A stretch of DNA of 64,000 nucleotides, from positions 38,528 through 102,527 of the forward strand of contig JAJNPS010000023.1 of NCBI GenBank assembly GCA_021155205.1, written 5' to 3'. The notes under the pieces were generated by a model. It had not been told where the DNA came from and did not search any database. It saw nothing but the letters and a program-made list of their open reading frames with translations. The stretch comes from Rhodobacterales bacterium (GTDB lineage Bacteria > Pseudomonadota > Alphaproteobacteria > Rhodobacterales > Rhodobacteraceae). This document shows positions 26,085-34,629 of this stretch, in pieces (the stretch's first letter is position 1; each line of letters opens with the position of its first letter). Position numbers and translations under genes: made by a program.

Positions 26085-26143
26085 CTTTGCTTCAATTTAC
26101 TACGCTGAAGACAACCGCAACGTCGGTCAGGGGGATTCACTGG

Positions 26144-26629
26144 ATGACCGCGCTAAGTCGAACCGCAACGCGGCGACCGCTCTACACGGTGGCCGAACGG
26201 GCGCGACGCGACACCAGCATCTGGACGCGGGTGCAGGGTGTTCTGGCCCCGGTGCAGTTCCTGGCCTTTGCGGTGTCGCTGGTCCTTGTCATCCGGTTCC
26301 TGATGACGGGGATTGGTTACGATGCGGCAACACTCTCCATCCTCGTCAAGACAGCGTTTCTGTTTCTCATCATGATCACCGGGGCGATCTGGGAAAAGGC
26401 GGTGTTCGGCCAATATCTCTTCGCGCCCGCCTTCTTTTGGGAAGATGTGTTCAGCTTCGCCGTCATCGCCCTGCATTCGCTGTATCTCTGGGCGCTCTGG
26501 ACCGGGTCGATGTCGCCCCTGGACATGATGTTTCTGGCGCTCGCGGCCTATGCCGCCTATGTCATCAACGCGGCGCAGTTCCTGTGGAAACTGCGCCAGG
26601 CGCGGCTGGACCTTGGGGCGCGGGAATGA
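26144..26629 (+). CDS. bchF: 2-vinyl bacteriochlorophyllide hydratase (3-vinyl hydratase)
   Basis: A 161-residue membrane enzyme that hydrates the C3 vinyl group on the way to bacteriochlorophyll a. It has three or four hydrophobic segments and family motifs RVQGVLAPVQFLAF near residue 30, TGAIWEKAVFGQYLFAPAFFWED (in part) and a C-terminal AAYVINAAQFLWKLRQAR. The ATG at 26144 has AGGGGG about 9 bases upstream. It is the first gene of the bchFNBHLM-lhaA-puh operon and overlaps bchN by 4 bases. Confidence 0.94.
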   Translation: MTALSRTATRRPLYTVAERARRDTSIWTRVQGVLAPVQFLAFAVSLVLVIRFLMTGIGYDAATLSILVKTAFLFLIMITGAIWEKAVFGQYLFAPAFFWEDVFSFAVIALHSLYLWALWTGSMSPLDMMFLALAAYAAYVINAAQFLWKLRQARLDLGARE

Positions 26630-27903
26630 GCCTCGACCTGCCCCAGCGCGGTTGCCGTGACACCCCCGTCCTGAAGCAGCGCGGCCAGCGCGAGGTGTTC
26701 TGCGGACTGACCGGGATCATCTGGCTGCACCGCAAGATGCAGGATGCGTTTTTCCTCGTCGTCGGCAGCCGCACCTGCGCGCATCTGCTGCAATCCGCAG
26801 CCGGGGTAATGATCTTTGCAGAGCCACGCTTTGGCACCGCGATTCTCGAAGAAAAAGATCTTGCGGGTCTCGCCGATGCCAATGTCGAACTTGACCGCGA
26901 GGTGGCCCGTTTGCTGGCCCGCCGGTCCGACATCCGCCAATTGTTCCTGGTCGGCTCCTGCCCGTCCGAGGTGATCAAGCTGGATCTCGCCCGCGCCGCG
27001 GAACGGCTGAACGGCCAGCACAGCCCCCATGTGCGCGTCTACAACTATTCCGGATCCGGCATCGAGACGACCTTTACCCAAGGCGAGGATGCCTGCCTTG
27101 CCGCCATGGTCCCGTCCCTGCCCGCCACGACCGCTCGCGAGCTTCTGATCGTCGGCGCGTTGCCGGATGTGGTCGAGGATCAGGCGTTAAGCCTTCTGAA
27201 ATCGCTAGGTATTCCCGTCACACGCACGTTGCCCGCCCATCGCCACGCCGAATTGCCGGCGGTCGGGACAAACACCGTCTTTGCGCTGGTACAGCCCTTT
27301 CTCGGCGACACCCACGCCGCCCTGACCCGTCGCGGAGCGCGCCATGTCCCCGCTGCTTTCCCGTTCGGCGAGGAAGGCACTACAGCCTGGCTCCGCGCCA
27401 TTGCAGATGAGTTCGGCATCGACCGCGCGCATTTCGAGGCCGTGACGGCAGCACCTCGTGCCCGCGCGCGAAAGGCCATCGCCGCCGCCGCACAAACCCT
27501 CTCCGGCAAATCTGTCTTCTTCTTCCCCGACAGCCAGCTGGAGATCCCCCTCGCCCGGTTCCTGACCCGCGAATGCGGCATGACCGCGCTGGAGGTCGGC
27601 ACCCCCTACCTGCAGACAGGCATCATCGGTCCCGACCTTGATCTTCTGGCCGAAGGTCCGATCATCTCAGAAGGCCAGGATGTCGACCTGCAACTTGACC
27701 GCGCGCGCGCCGCGCGGCCCGACTTGACCGTTTGCGGCCTTGGCCTTGCCAACCCGCTCGAGGCCGAGGGGCTGTCGACCAAATGGGCGATCGAGCTGGT
27801 CTTTACCCCGGTTCATTTCTACGAACAGGCGGGCGATCTGGCGGCTCTTTTCGCACGACCCCTGCGCCGCAAGGCCCTGTTGACGCAGGAGGCCGCGGAA
27901 TGA
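26626..27903 (+). CDS. bchN: Dark-operative protochlorophyllide reductase subunit N
   Basis: A 425-residue NifD-like subunit of the light-independent protochlorophyllide oxidoreductase. With BchB it binds the NB cluster and the substrate. Cluster-ligand cysteines are seen in GQREVFCGLTGI (about residue 26), SRTCAHLL (about 51) and GSCPSEVIKLDL (about 112). Further matches include YNYSGSGIETTFTQGEDA. The ATG overlaps the bchF stop. Its own stop overlaps the bchB start. Confidence 0.96.
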   Translation: MSLDLPQRGCRDTPVLKQRGQREVFCGLTGIIWLHRKMQDAFFLVVGSRTCAHLLQSAAGVMIFAEPRFGTAILEEKDLAGLADANVELDREVARLLARRSDIRQLFLVGSCPSEVIKLDLARAAERLNGQHSPHVRVYNYSGSGIETTFTQGEDACLAAMVPSLPATTARELLIVGALPDVVEDQALSLLKSLGIPVTRTLPAHRHAELPAVGTNTVFALVQPFLGDTHAALTRRGARHVPAAFPFGEEGTTAWLRAIADEFGIDRAHFEAVTAAPRARARKAIAAAAQTLSGKSVFFFPDSQLEIPLARFLTRECGMTALEVGTPYLQTGIIGPDLDLLAEGPIISEGQDVDLQLDRARAARPDLTVCGLGLANPLEAEGLSTKWAIELVFTPVHFYEQAGDLAALFARPLRRKALLTQEAAE

Positions 27904-29447
27904 AGCTGACGCTCTGGACCTATGAAGGCCCCACCCATGTGGGCGCGATGCGCGTGGCGACCGCGATGAAGGGCCTGCATTACGTCCTGCACGCGCCGCA
28001 GGGCGACACCTATGCCGATCTGCTTTTCACCATGATCGAACGGCGCAACCATCGTCCGCCCGTCACCTACACCACGTTCCAGGCCCGTGACCTTGGCGCC
28101 GACACGGCGAACCTTTTCAAATCTGCCGCGCGCGATGCCTACAACCGGTTCAAACCGCAGGCGATGATCGTGGGCGCGTCCTGTACGGCCGAGCTGATCC
28201 AGGACGATCCGGGCGGTCTGGCGCAGGCGCTCGACCTGCCGATCCCGGTCATCCCGCTCGACCTGCCCAGCTATCAGCGCAAGGAAAATTTCGGCGCGGA
28301 CGAGACTTTCCTGCAGATCGTGCGCGCCCTGGCCAAGCCGATGGGCCGCAGCGAGGCAGTTACGTGCAACCTCCTTGGCGCCACCGGCCTTGGGTTCCGC
28401 CACCGTGACGACGTGACCGAGATCACGAAACTCTTGTCGCTGATGGGCATCGCGGTCAATGTCTGTGCGCCGATGGGGGCCACGCCGGACGACATCACCC
28501 GGATGGGGGCAGCGCATTTCAACGTGCTGCTTTATCCCGAAACCGGCGAGGCTGCCGCGCGGTATCTGGAAAAGACCTGCGGCCAGCCCTGGACCAAGGT
28601 GGTGCCGATCGGCGTCGGGGCGACACGCGATTTTCTTCACGAGGTCAGTGGTTTAACCGGCACATCTCCGAAAGTTGATGAAACCGGGCTGCGCCTGCCC
28701 TGGTGGTCGGCCAGCGTGGACAGCACCTATCTGACCGGCAAGCGCGTCTACATCTTTGGCGACGCCACCCATGTCTCCGCTGCCGCCCGCATCGCCGCCA
28801 CCGAGATCGGGTTCGAGGTTGTAGGCATGGGCTGCTACAACCGCGAATATGCGCGGCCCATGCGCGGCGCCGCCAAAGCTTATGGGCTTGAGGCTCTGAT
28901 CACGGATGACTACCTGGAAGTCGAGGCCGACATCGCCCGCCTGCAGCCCGAACTGATCCTGGGCACGCAGATGGAACGCCATATCGGCAAGCGCCTTGGC
29001 ATCCCCTGCGCCGTGATCTCGTCCCCTGTCCATGTGCAGGATTTCCCCGCCCGCTACAGCCCGCAGATGGGGTTCGAAGGCGCGAATGTCATTTTCGACA
29101 CGTGGATTCATCCACTGGTCATGGGGCTGGAAGAACACCTTCTGACCATGTTCCGCGAGGATTTCGAATTTCACGATGACGCCGGGGCCAGCCATCACGG
29201 CGGCAAGGCGACCACGCGCATCGAAGAAAGTACCGTGGAAGCCTCCGGCGGGGATATTTCAGAAGAGAAGAATGCGGAAGGTACCGAAGTCATCTGGCTG
29301 GCGGATGCCGAACGCGAGTTGCGGAAAATCCCCTTCTTCGTGCGCGGCAAGGCCAGGCGCAACACCGAGAAATACGCCGCCGACCGGGGCGTCGCCGCGA
29401 TCAGCATCGACACCCTTTATGAGGCAAAGGCCCATTATGCGCGATGA
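27900..29447 (+). CDS. bchB: Dark-operative protochlorophyllide reductase subunit B
   Basis: A 515-residue NifK-like partner of BchN. The N-terminal LTLWTYEGPTHVGAMRVA contains the Asp/Glu-rich start of the family; GASCTAELIQDDPGG and LGTQMERHIGKRLGIP are further landmarks. After the core (about residue 430) a variable linker leads to the conserved C-terminal domain with ELRKIPFFVRGKARRNTE. The linker includes EASGGDISEEKNAEG, encoded by sequence nearly identical to a dispersed repeat also found before bchL (33016); see findings. The stop overlaps the bchH start. Confidence 0.96.
   Translation: MKLTLWTYEGPTHVGAMRVATAMKGLHYVLHAPQGDTYADLLFTMIERRNHRPPVTYTTFQARDLGADTANLFKSAARDAYNRFKPQAMIVGASCTAELIQDDPGGLAQALDLPIPVIPLDLPSYQRKENFGADETFLQIVRALAKPMGRSEAVTCNLLGATGLGFRHRDDVTEITKLLSLMGIAVNVCAPMGATPDDITRMGAAHFNVLLYPETGEAAARYLEKTCGQPWTKVVPIGVGATRDFLHEVSGLTGTSPKVDETGLRLPWWSASVDSTYLTGKRVYIFGDATHVSAAARIAATEIGFEVVGMGCYNREYARPMRGAAKAYGLEALITDDYLEVEADIARLQPELILGTQMERHIGKRLGIPCAVISSPVHVQDFPARYSPQMGFEGANVIFDTWIHPLVMGLEEHLLTMFREDFEFHDDAGASHHGGKATTRIEESTVEASGGDISEEKNAEGTEVIWLADAERELRKIPFFVRGKARRNTEKYAADRGVAAISIDTLYEAKAHYAR
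29241..29270 (+). repeat. Dispersed repeat copy inside bchB
   Basis: GCCTCCGGCGGGGATATTT at 29241-29259 is identical over 19 bases to 33016-33034, and the next bases (AGAAGAGAAG-like) resemble the A/G-rich tail of that copy. Here the repeat is in frame within the linker of bchB. Confidence 0.7.
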
Positions 29448-32400
29448 CCGGGCCTATCAGGCAGAGGTGACGGCCAAGGCGGGCTACCGTTTTGTCATCA
29501 TCACGCTGGATGCCCATGCCGCCGGTCCAGCGGCGCGGATCGCACCCCGTCTGGCACGCGATTTCCCCGGCATCGAGGTGTCCGTCCACGCCGCCGCCGA
29601 ATGGGCCGAAAATCCCGCCGCCCTGGCCCGCGCCAAGGCCGCCGTGGCGGATGCCAACATCATCGTGGCGAACCTTCTCTTCATCGAGGAGCATATCACC
29701 GCCATCCTGCCGGACCTTGCCCGCGTACGCGACACCCTCGACGCCTTTGTCGGGGTCATCGCCGACCCGCAGATCGTCAAGCTGACCCGGATGGGCGATC
29801 TGGACATGTCCAGGCCCGCGAGCGGGGCCATGGCGTTCCTGAAAAAGATGCGGGGGTCCAGGGAACCTTCGGCCTCCTCGGGCGAAAAGCAGATGGCGCT
29901 GTTGCGCCGGTTGCCGAAAATCCTGCGCTGGATTCCCGGCAAGGCGCAGGACATGCGCGCCTGGTTCCTGTCGATGCAATACTGGCTGGGCGGGTCGGAT
30001 GACAACCTCGAGGCGATGATCCGCTTTCTCGTCAGCCGCTATTCCGCCGACCGCAAATGGCAGGCCGTCAAGGCGGCGGCACCGATCGACTACCCCGATG
30101 TCGGCCTTTACCATCCGCGCCTCAAGGGCCGGATCACCACAAGCGTTGCCGACATGCCGCGCCCCGCGCAGACGCGCGCCACGGTTGGCCTGTTGATGTT
30201 GCGCAGCTACATTCTCGCCGCCGACACCGCGCATTACGACGCCGTGATTGCCGCGTTCGAGGCGCGGGGCATTGCCTGCCTTCCCGCCTTTGCCGGGGGT
30301 CTGGACGGTCGCCCGGCCATTGACGCCTATTTCCGTGGCCGGATCGACGCGATGGTGTCCCTGACCGGCTTTTCGCTGGTCGGCGGTCCCGCTTACAACG
30401 ACAGTCCCGCCGCCGTTGCCGCGCTGACCGCGCTGGACGTGCCCTACATCGCCGCGCATCCGCTGGAGTTCCAGACACTCGACCAGTGGCAGGCCTCCGA
30501 AGGTGGCCTCGGCCCGGTGGAAACCACCATGCTGATCGCGCTGCCCGAGATCGACGGCGCGACCAACCCCACCGTTTTTGCAGGCCGTCGCGGCAGCACC
30601 GACACTGCCGCACCCGACGCCCGCGTGATGCTCGCCTGCCTTGAACGGGTGGAGGCGTTGGCCGACAAGACGCTGCGTCTGGCCATGTTGCGCCGCTCGG
30701 CCCAGAAGAGCCGCAAGGTCGGCATCGTGCTTTACGGCTTTCCGCCGAACGCAGGGGCTGCCGGCACCGCCGCCTATCTTGGCGTCTTCGAAAGTCTTTA
30801 CAACACGCTCCATGCGATGGCTGCCGACGGCTACACCCTTACGCCCCCCGCCAGCGTCGACGCGCTGCGCGAGGCAGTCCTGAAGGGCAACGCCGCCCGC
30901 CATGGCCAGCCCGCAAACGTCCACGCCACCGTGTCCGCCGCCGACATCGTCGCAAGAACGCCGTGGCTGCGGGAGGTCGAGGCACAATGGGGCCCTGCCC
31001 CCGGTCGCCACCAGAGCGACGGGCGCGGCGTGCATGTCCTGGGCACGCAGTTCGGAAACGTCTTTGTCGGCTTGCAGCCCCTGTTCGGCTATGAAGGCGA
31101 CCCGATGCGCCTGTTGTTTGAACGCGGCTTTGCCCCGACCCATGCCTTCACGACCTTTTACCGCTGGTTGCGCGAGGATTTCGGGGCCGATGTCCTCCTG
31201 CACTTCGGGATGCACGGCGCGCTGGAGTTCATGCCGGGCAAGCAGGCGGGCGTCAGCGGCGACTGCTGGCCGGACCGGCTGATCGGCAACCTGCCGAATG
31301 TCTATCTTTACGCTGCGAACAACCCGTCCGAGGCCACCCTCGCCAAGCGCCGGTCGAACGCGGTCTGCGTGACACACCTGACCCCGCCCCTTGCCCGCGC
31401 CGGTCTCTACAAGGGCCTGCAGGAGTTGAAGGACACCCTGACCCGCTGGCGCGCGACTGCGCCGGATGCGACGAACCGGGCAGAACTCGAGGCGCTGATG
31501 GCCGAACAGGCCAGGGCCGTCGACATGGGCGGTCTGGCCCCCGATCAGCTGTGGGTCAAACTTCTGGAGGCAGAGGGCGCGTTGATCACTGACGGGCTGC
31601 ATGTCGTCGGTCGCAAGATGATGCCAGAACACCGCGCCGAACTGGTGGCCCTGATGCCCGACGCCGCGGATGCCCGGACCCGGGCCGACCTGCTGCTGCA
31701 GGATGAGACTGAATTGACCGGCATCCTGCGCGCCCTTGGTGGCCGCTTCATTGCCCCCGTCCCGGGCGGCGACCTGATCCGCGCGCCGGAGATTCTGCCC
31801 ACGGGGCGCAACATCCACGCCTTTGACCCCTTCCGCATGCCGACTGCCTTTGCGATGGCGGATGGGGCCGCCCAGGCGCAGCGCCTCTTGGACACCCACG
31901 ACCGCCTGCCGCGCACGGTGGCGCTGGTTCTGTGGGGCAGCGACAACATCAAATCGGACGGAGGTCCCATCGCTCAGGCGCTGGCCCTGATCGGCGCGAA
32001 GCCGCGCTTTGATCACTACGGTCGCCTGTCGGGGGCGGACCTGATCCCCCTCCCGGATCTGGGCCGCCCCCGCATCGACGTCGTGATGACACTGTCGGGG
32101 ATTTTCCGCGACCTGCTGCCCCTGCAGACCAGGATGCTGGCCGAAGCGGCATGGAAGGCCGCCACCGCCGATGAGCCGCTCGCCCAGAACTTCATCCGCG
32201 CCCATGCGCTGGCCTATGCCGAGGAAATGGGCGTCGATATCGAGACCGCCGCGCTGCGGGTGTTCTCCAACGCCGAAGGTGCCTATGGGTCGAACGTCAA
32301 CACCCTCGTCGGGTCGTCCGCGTTTGGGCAAGAGGACGAACTCGCCGACGCCTATGAGGCGCGCAAGTCCTTTGCCTATGGCCGCACCGGCAAGGCGGTC

Positions 32401-32979
32401 AAGAATGCGGCCCTGCTGCAAAAGGCGCTGAAGGATGTCGACCTTGCCTATCAGAACCTTGAATCCGTCGAACTCGGGGTCACAAGCGTCGACCACTACT
32501 TCGATACCCTCGGCGGCATCGCGCGCGCGGTGAAACGCGCGCGCGGTGGCGCGGATACGCCCGTCTATATCGGCGACCAGACGCGGGGGGGCGGTCAGGT
32601 CCGCACCCTGAAGGACCAGATTGCCCTCGAAAGCCGCAGCCGCACGCTGAACCCGAAATTCTACGAAGGCCTTCTGCGCCACGGGGCCGAGGGCGTGCGC
32701 CTGATCGAGGCGCATGTGACCAACACGATGGGCTGGTCGGCGACCACAGGCCATGTGGACCCTTGGGTCTATCAGCGCCTGTCGGAAACCTTTGTGCTTG
32801 ACGAGGCGATGCGCCGTCGGCTGGCCGCCCTGAACCCCGAGGCGTCCAGCCGCATGGCCGGACGGCTTCTGGAGGCGTCCGACCGCCAGTATTGGCAGCC
32901 GGATGCTGCAACCCTGGCCGCGCTGCAGAACGCGGCCGACGAACTTGAGGACAGACTGGAAGGGATCGCGGCGGAATGA
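29437..32979 (+). CDS. bchH: Magnesium chelatase subunit H
   Basis: A 1180-residue protoporphyrin-binding subunit of Mg chelatase, homologous to CobN, which with BchI and BchD inserts Mg into protoporphyrin IX. The N-terminal part includes YRFVIITLDAHAAGPA; mid-protein HFGMHGALEFMPGKQAG is the typical porphyrin-binding segment; near the C-terminus IAEGAYGSN-like NAEGAYGSNVNTLVGSS is conserved. The ATG at 29437 lies inside the end of bchB (overlap of 11 bases). BchI and BchD are not in the window. Confidence 0.97.
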   Translation: MRDDRAYQAEVTAKAGYRFVIITLDAHAAGPAARIAPRLARDFPGIEVSVHAAAEWAENPAALARAKAAVADANIIVANLLFIEEHITAILPDLARVRDTLDAFVGVIADPQIVKLTRMGDLDMSRPASGAMAFLKKMRGSREPSASSGEKQMALLRRLPKILRWIPGKAQDMRAWFLSMQYWLGGSDDNLEAMIRFLVSRYSADRKWQAVKAAAPIDYPDVGLYHPRLKGRITTSVADMPRPAQTRATVGLLMLRSYILAADTAHYDAVIAAFEARGIACLPAFAGGLDGRPAIDAYFRGRIDAMVSLTGFSLVGGPAYNDSPAAVAALTALDVPYIAAHPLEFQTLDQWQASEGGLGPVETTMLIALPEIDGATNPTVFAGRRGSTDTAAPDARVMLACLERVEALADKTLRLAMLRRSAQKSRKVGIVLYGFPPNAGAAGTAAYLGVFESLYNTLHAMAADGYTLTPPASVDALREAVLKGNAARHGQPANVHATVSAADIVARTPWLREVEAQWGPAPGRHQSDGRGVHVLGTQFGNVFVGLQPLFGYEGDPMRLLFERGFAPTHAFTTFYRWLREDFGADVLLHFGMHGALEFMPGKQAGVSGDCWPDRLIGNLPNVYLYAANNPSEATLAKRRSNAVCVTHLTPPLARAGLYKGLQELKDTLTRWRATAPDATNRAELEALMAEQARAVDMGGLAPDQLWVKLLEAEGALITDGLHVVGRKMMPEHRAELVALMPDAADARTRADLLLQDETELTGILRALGGRFIAPVPGGDLIRAPEILPTGRNIHAFDPFRMPTAFAMADGAAQAQRLLDTHDRLPRTVALVLWGSDNIKSDGGPIAQALALIGAKPRFDHYGRLSGADLIPLPDLGRPRIDVVMTLSGIFRDLLPLQTRMLAEAAWKAATADEPLAQNFIRAHALAYAEEMGVDIETAALRVFSNAEGAYGSNVNTLVGSSAFGQEDELADAYEARKSFAYGRTGKAVKNAALLQKALKDVDLAYQNLESVELGVTSVDHYFDTLGGIARAVKRARGGADTPVYIGDQTRGGGQVRTLKDQIALESRSRTLNPKFYEGLLRHGAEGVRLIEAHVTNTMGWSATTGHVDPWVYQRLSETFVLDEAMRRRLAALNPEASSRMAGRLLEASDRQYWQPDAATLAALQNAADELEDRLEGIAAE

Positions 32980-33015
32980 CCCCCAGCTTCACCCCAGCAA
33001 GCCCCGACGGCAGAC

Positions 33016-33050
33016 GCCTCCGGCGGGGATATTTGAGCAAAGATGAAAGG
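33016..33050 (+). repeat. Dispersed repeat copy between bchH and bchL
   Basis: The bchH-bchL gap (32980-33058) contains GCCTCCGGCGGGGATATTT followed by GAGCAAAGATGAAAGG. The first 19 bases recur in bchB (29241) and a diverged copy lies downstream of rbsK (59550). The A/G-rich 3' part ends 9 bases before the bchL ATG and supplies its ribosome-binding region. Confidence 0.7.
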
Positions 33051-33058
33051 GATCAGAC

Positions 33059-33961
33059 ATGAGCCCGCGTGACGAAATTCCCGACCTGCGCGGCCTTGAC
33101 GGCGAAGGCTCGGTGCAGGTTCATCAGGACCCCGCACAGCGCATCGACGGTGCCAAGGTCTTTTCCGTCTATGGCAAGGGCGGGATCGGCAAGTCGACGA
33201 CAAGTTCAAACCTGTCGGCGGCGTTCTCGATGCTGGGCAAGCGCGTCTTGCAGATCGGCTGCGATCCGAAGCATGACAGCACCTTCACCCTGACCGGCAA
33301 GCTGCAACCGACCGTGATCGACATCCTGAAAGAGGTCGATTTCCACGCCGAGGAACTGCGCCCAGAGGATTTCGTGACGATGGGCTTCAACGGCGTGATG
33401 TGCGTCGAGGCGGGGGGCCCCCCCGCAGGCACCGGCTGCGGCGGCTATGTCGTTGGCCAGACGGTGAAACTCCTTAAGCAGCATCACCTGCTCGAGGATA
33501 CCGACGTGGTGATCTTCGACGTGCTGGGCGACGTCGTCTGCGGTGGTTTTGCCGCCCCCCTGCAGCATGCCGACCGCGCGGTGATCGTCACCGCGAATGA
33601 CTTTGACAGCATCTATGCGATGAACCGCATCATCGCCGCCGTGCAGGCGAAATCGTCGAACTACAAGGTCCGCCTGGCCGGTTGCGTCGCCAACCGCAGC
33701 CGCGAGACCGACGAGATCGACCGCTACTGCGCACGCGTCGGCTTCAACCGGCTGGCGCATATGCCCGACATCGACGCGATCCGGCGCAGCCGCCTGAAGA
33801 AAAAGACCCTGTTCGAGATGCCGGACGAAGAGGACATCGTGATGGCCCGCGCCGAATACATGTCACTTGCCAACAACCTCTGGGCCTCGGTCAGCCAGCC
33901 CGAGATGTTTCCCGAACCGCTGCCTGACCGCGAAATCTTTGAACTTCTGGGGTTCGACTGA
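33059..33961 (+). CDS. bchL: Dark-operative protochlorophyllide reductase iron protein
   Basis: A 300-residue NifH-like ATPase that passes electrons to BchN-BchB. The P-loop is VYGKGGIGKSTTSSNL (about residues 38-53); IGCDPKHDSTFTLTG follows; the two cysteines that bridge the 4Fe-4S cluster between subunits lie in GGPPAGTGCGGYV and DVLGDVVCGGFAAP. Length and tail (EIFELLGFD) are typical. The stop overlaps the bchM start (TGATG). Confidence 0.97.
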   Translation: MSPRDEIPDLRGLDGEGSVQVHQDPAQRIDGAKVFSVYGKGGIGKSTTSSNLSAAFSMLGKRVLQIGCDPKHDSTFTLTGKLQPTVIDILKEVDFHAEELRPEDFVTMGFNGVMCVEAGGPPAGTGCGGYVVGQTVKLLKQHHLLEDTDVVIFDVLGDVVCGGFAAPLQHADRAVIVTANDFDSIYAMNRIIAAVQAKSSNYKVRLAGCVANRSRETDEIDRYCARVGFNRLAHMPDIDAIRRSRLKKKTLFEMPDEEDIVMARAEYMSLANNLWASVSQPEMFPEPLPDREIFELLGFD

Positions 33962-34629
33962 TGGCGGACTACGCGGCAACACGCGACCGGGTCGAAGATT
34001 ATTTCGACCGATCCGCTACAAAGGTGTGGGAGCGTCTTACCTCGGACGCGCCGGTCAGCCGCATCCGCCAGACCGTGCGCGAGGGCCGTAACTCGATGCG
34101 CGCGCTGATGCTGTCACGGCTGCCGGACGACCTGCGGGGCGCGCGCGTACTGGATGCCGGGTGCGGCACGGGCGTCATGACGGCGGAACTGGCCGCGCGG
34201 GGCGCCGATGTGGTGGCCGTCGACATCTCGCCGCGGCTGATCGACATCGCGGCCACGCGGTTGCCGGACAGCCTGTGCAACCGGGTGGCGTTCCATGTCG
34301 GCGACATGACGGCGCCGACATTTGGTGCGTTCGACTACGTGATGGCAATGGACAGCCTGATCTACTACGCCACCCCGGACATTGCCGCCGTGCTGCAAGG
34401 GCTGGCGGCGCGGACCGCAAGGGCGGTGGTGTTCACGGTCGCACCGAAAACGCCGTTCCTGATGACGTTCTTCACGCTGGGCAAGGCATTCCCCCGCCGC
34501 GACCGTTCGCCCGTGATGATCCCGCAGGCCTATCCGGCACTGTCGCGGCTGGTGGGTCCGTCGCTGTCGCGCGTGGGCCGGGTGTCGCGCGGGTTCTACA
34601 TCTCGGACTGTCTGGAGGTGCGACCATGA
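33961..34629 (+). CDS. bchM: Mg-protoporphyrin IX O-methyltransferase
   Basis: A 222-residue SAM-dependent methyltransferase that esterifies the C13 propionate of Mg-protoporphyrin. The SAM motif I is VLDAGCGTGVMTAELAARGA (residues about 61-80), followed by VDISPRLIDIA and the BchM-specific MDSLIYYATPDIA and FTVAPKTPFL segments. The start overlaps bchL and the stop overlaps lhaA by 4 bases. Confidence 0.96.
   Translation: MADYAATRDRVEDYFDRSATKVWERLTSDAPVSRIRQTVREGRNSMRALMLSRLPDDLRGARVLDAGCGTGVMTAELAARGADVVAVDISPRLIDIAATRLPDSLCNRVAFHVGDMTAPTFGAFDYVMAMDSLIYYATPDIAAVLQGLAARTARAVVFTVAPKTPFLMTFFTLGKAFPRRDRSPVMIPQAYPALSRLVGPSLSRVGRVSRGFYISDCLEVRP

Larger units (their letters stand above)
25793..26143. 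other. aerR-bchF divergent intergenic region
   Basis: About 350 bases without a convincing gene, apart from a possible upstream extension of aerR to 25870. It is AT-richer around 25905-25935 and 26065-26100 and contains two PpsR operators. The bchF promoter (TTGACA at 26079) and presumably the aerR promoter lie here. Confidence 0.6.

Noticed and set aside
29401..32754. Long open frame (1117 codons) on the minus strand opposite bchH
   Set aside because: It is the high-GC mirror of bchH: Arg/Gly/Ala/His-rich with no recognisable domain, covering exactly a strongly supported gene.
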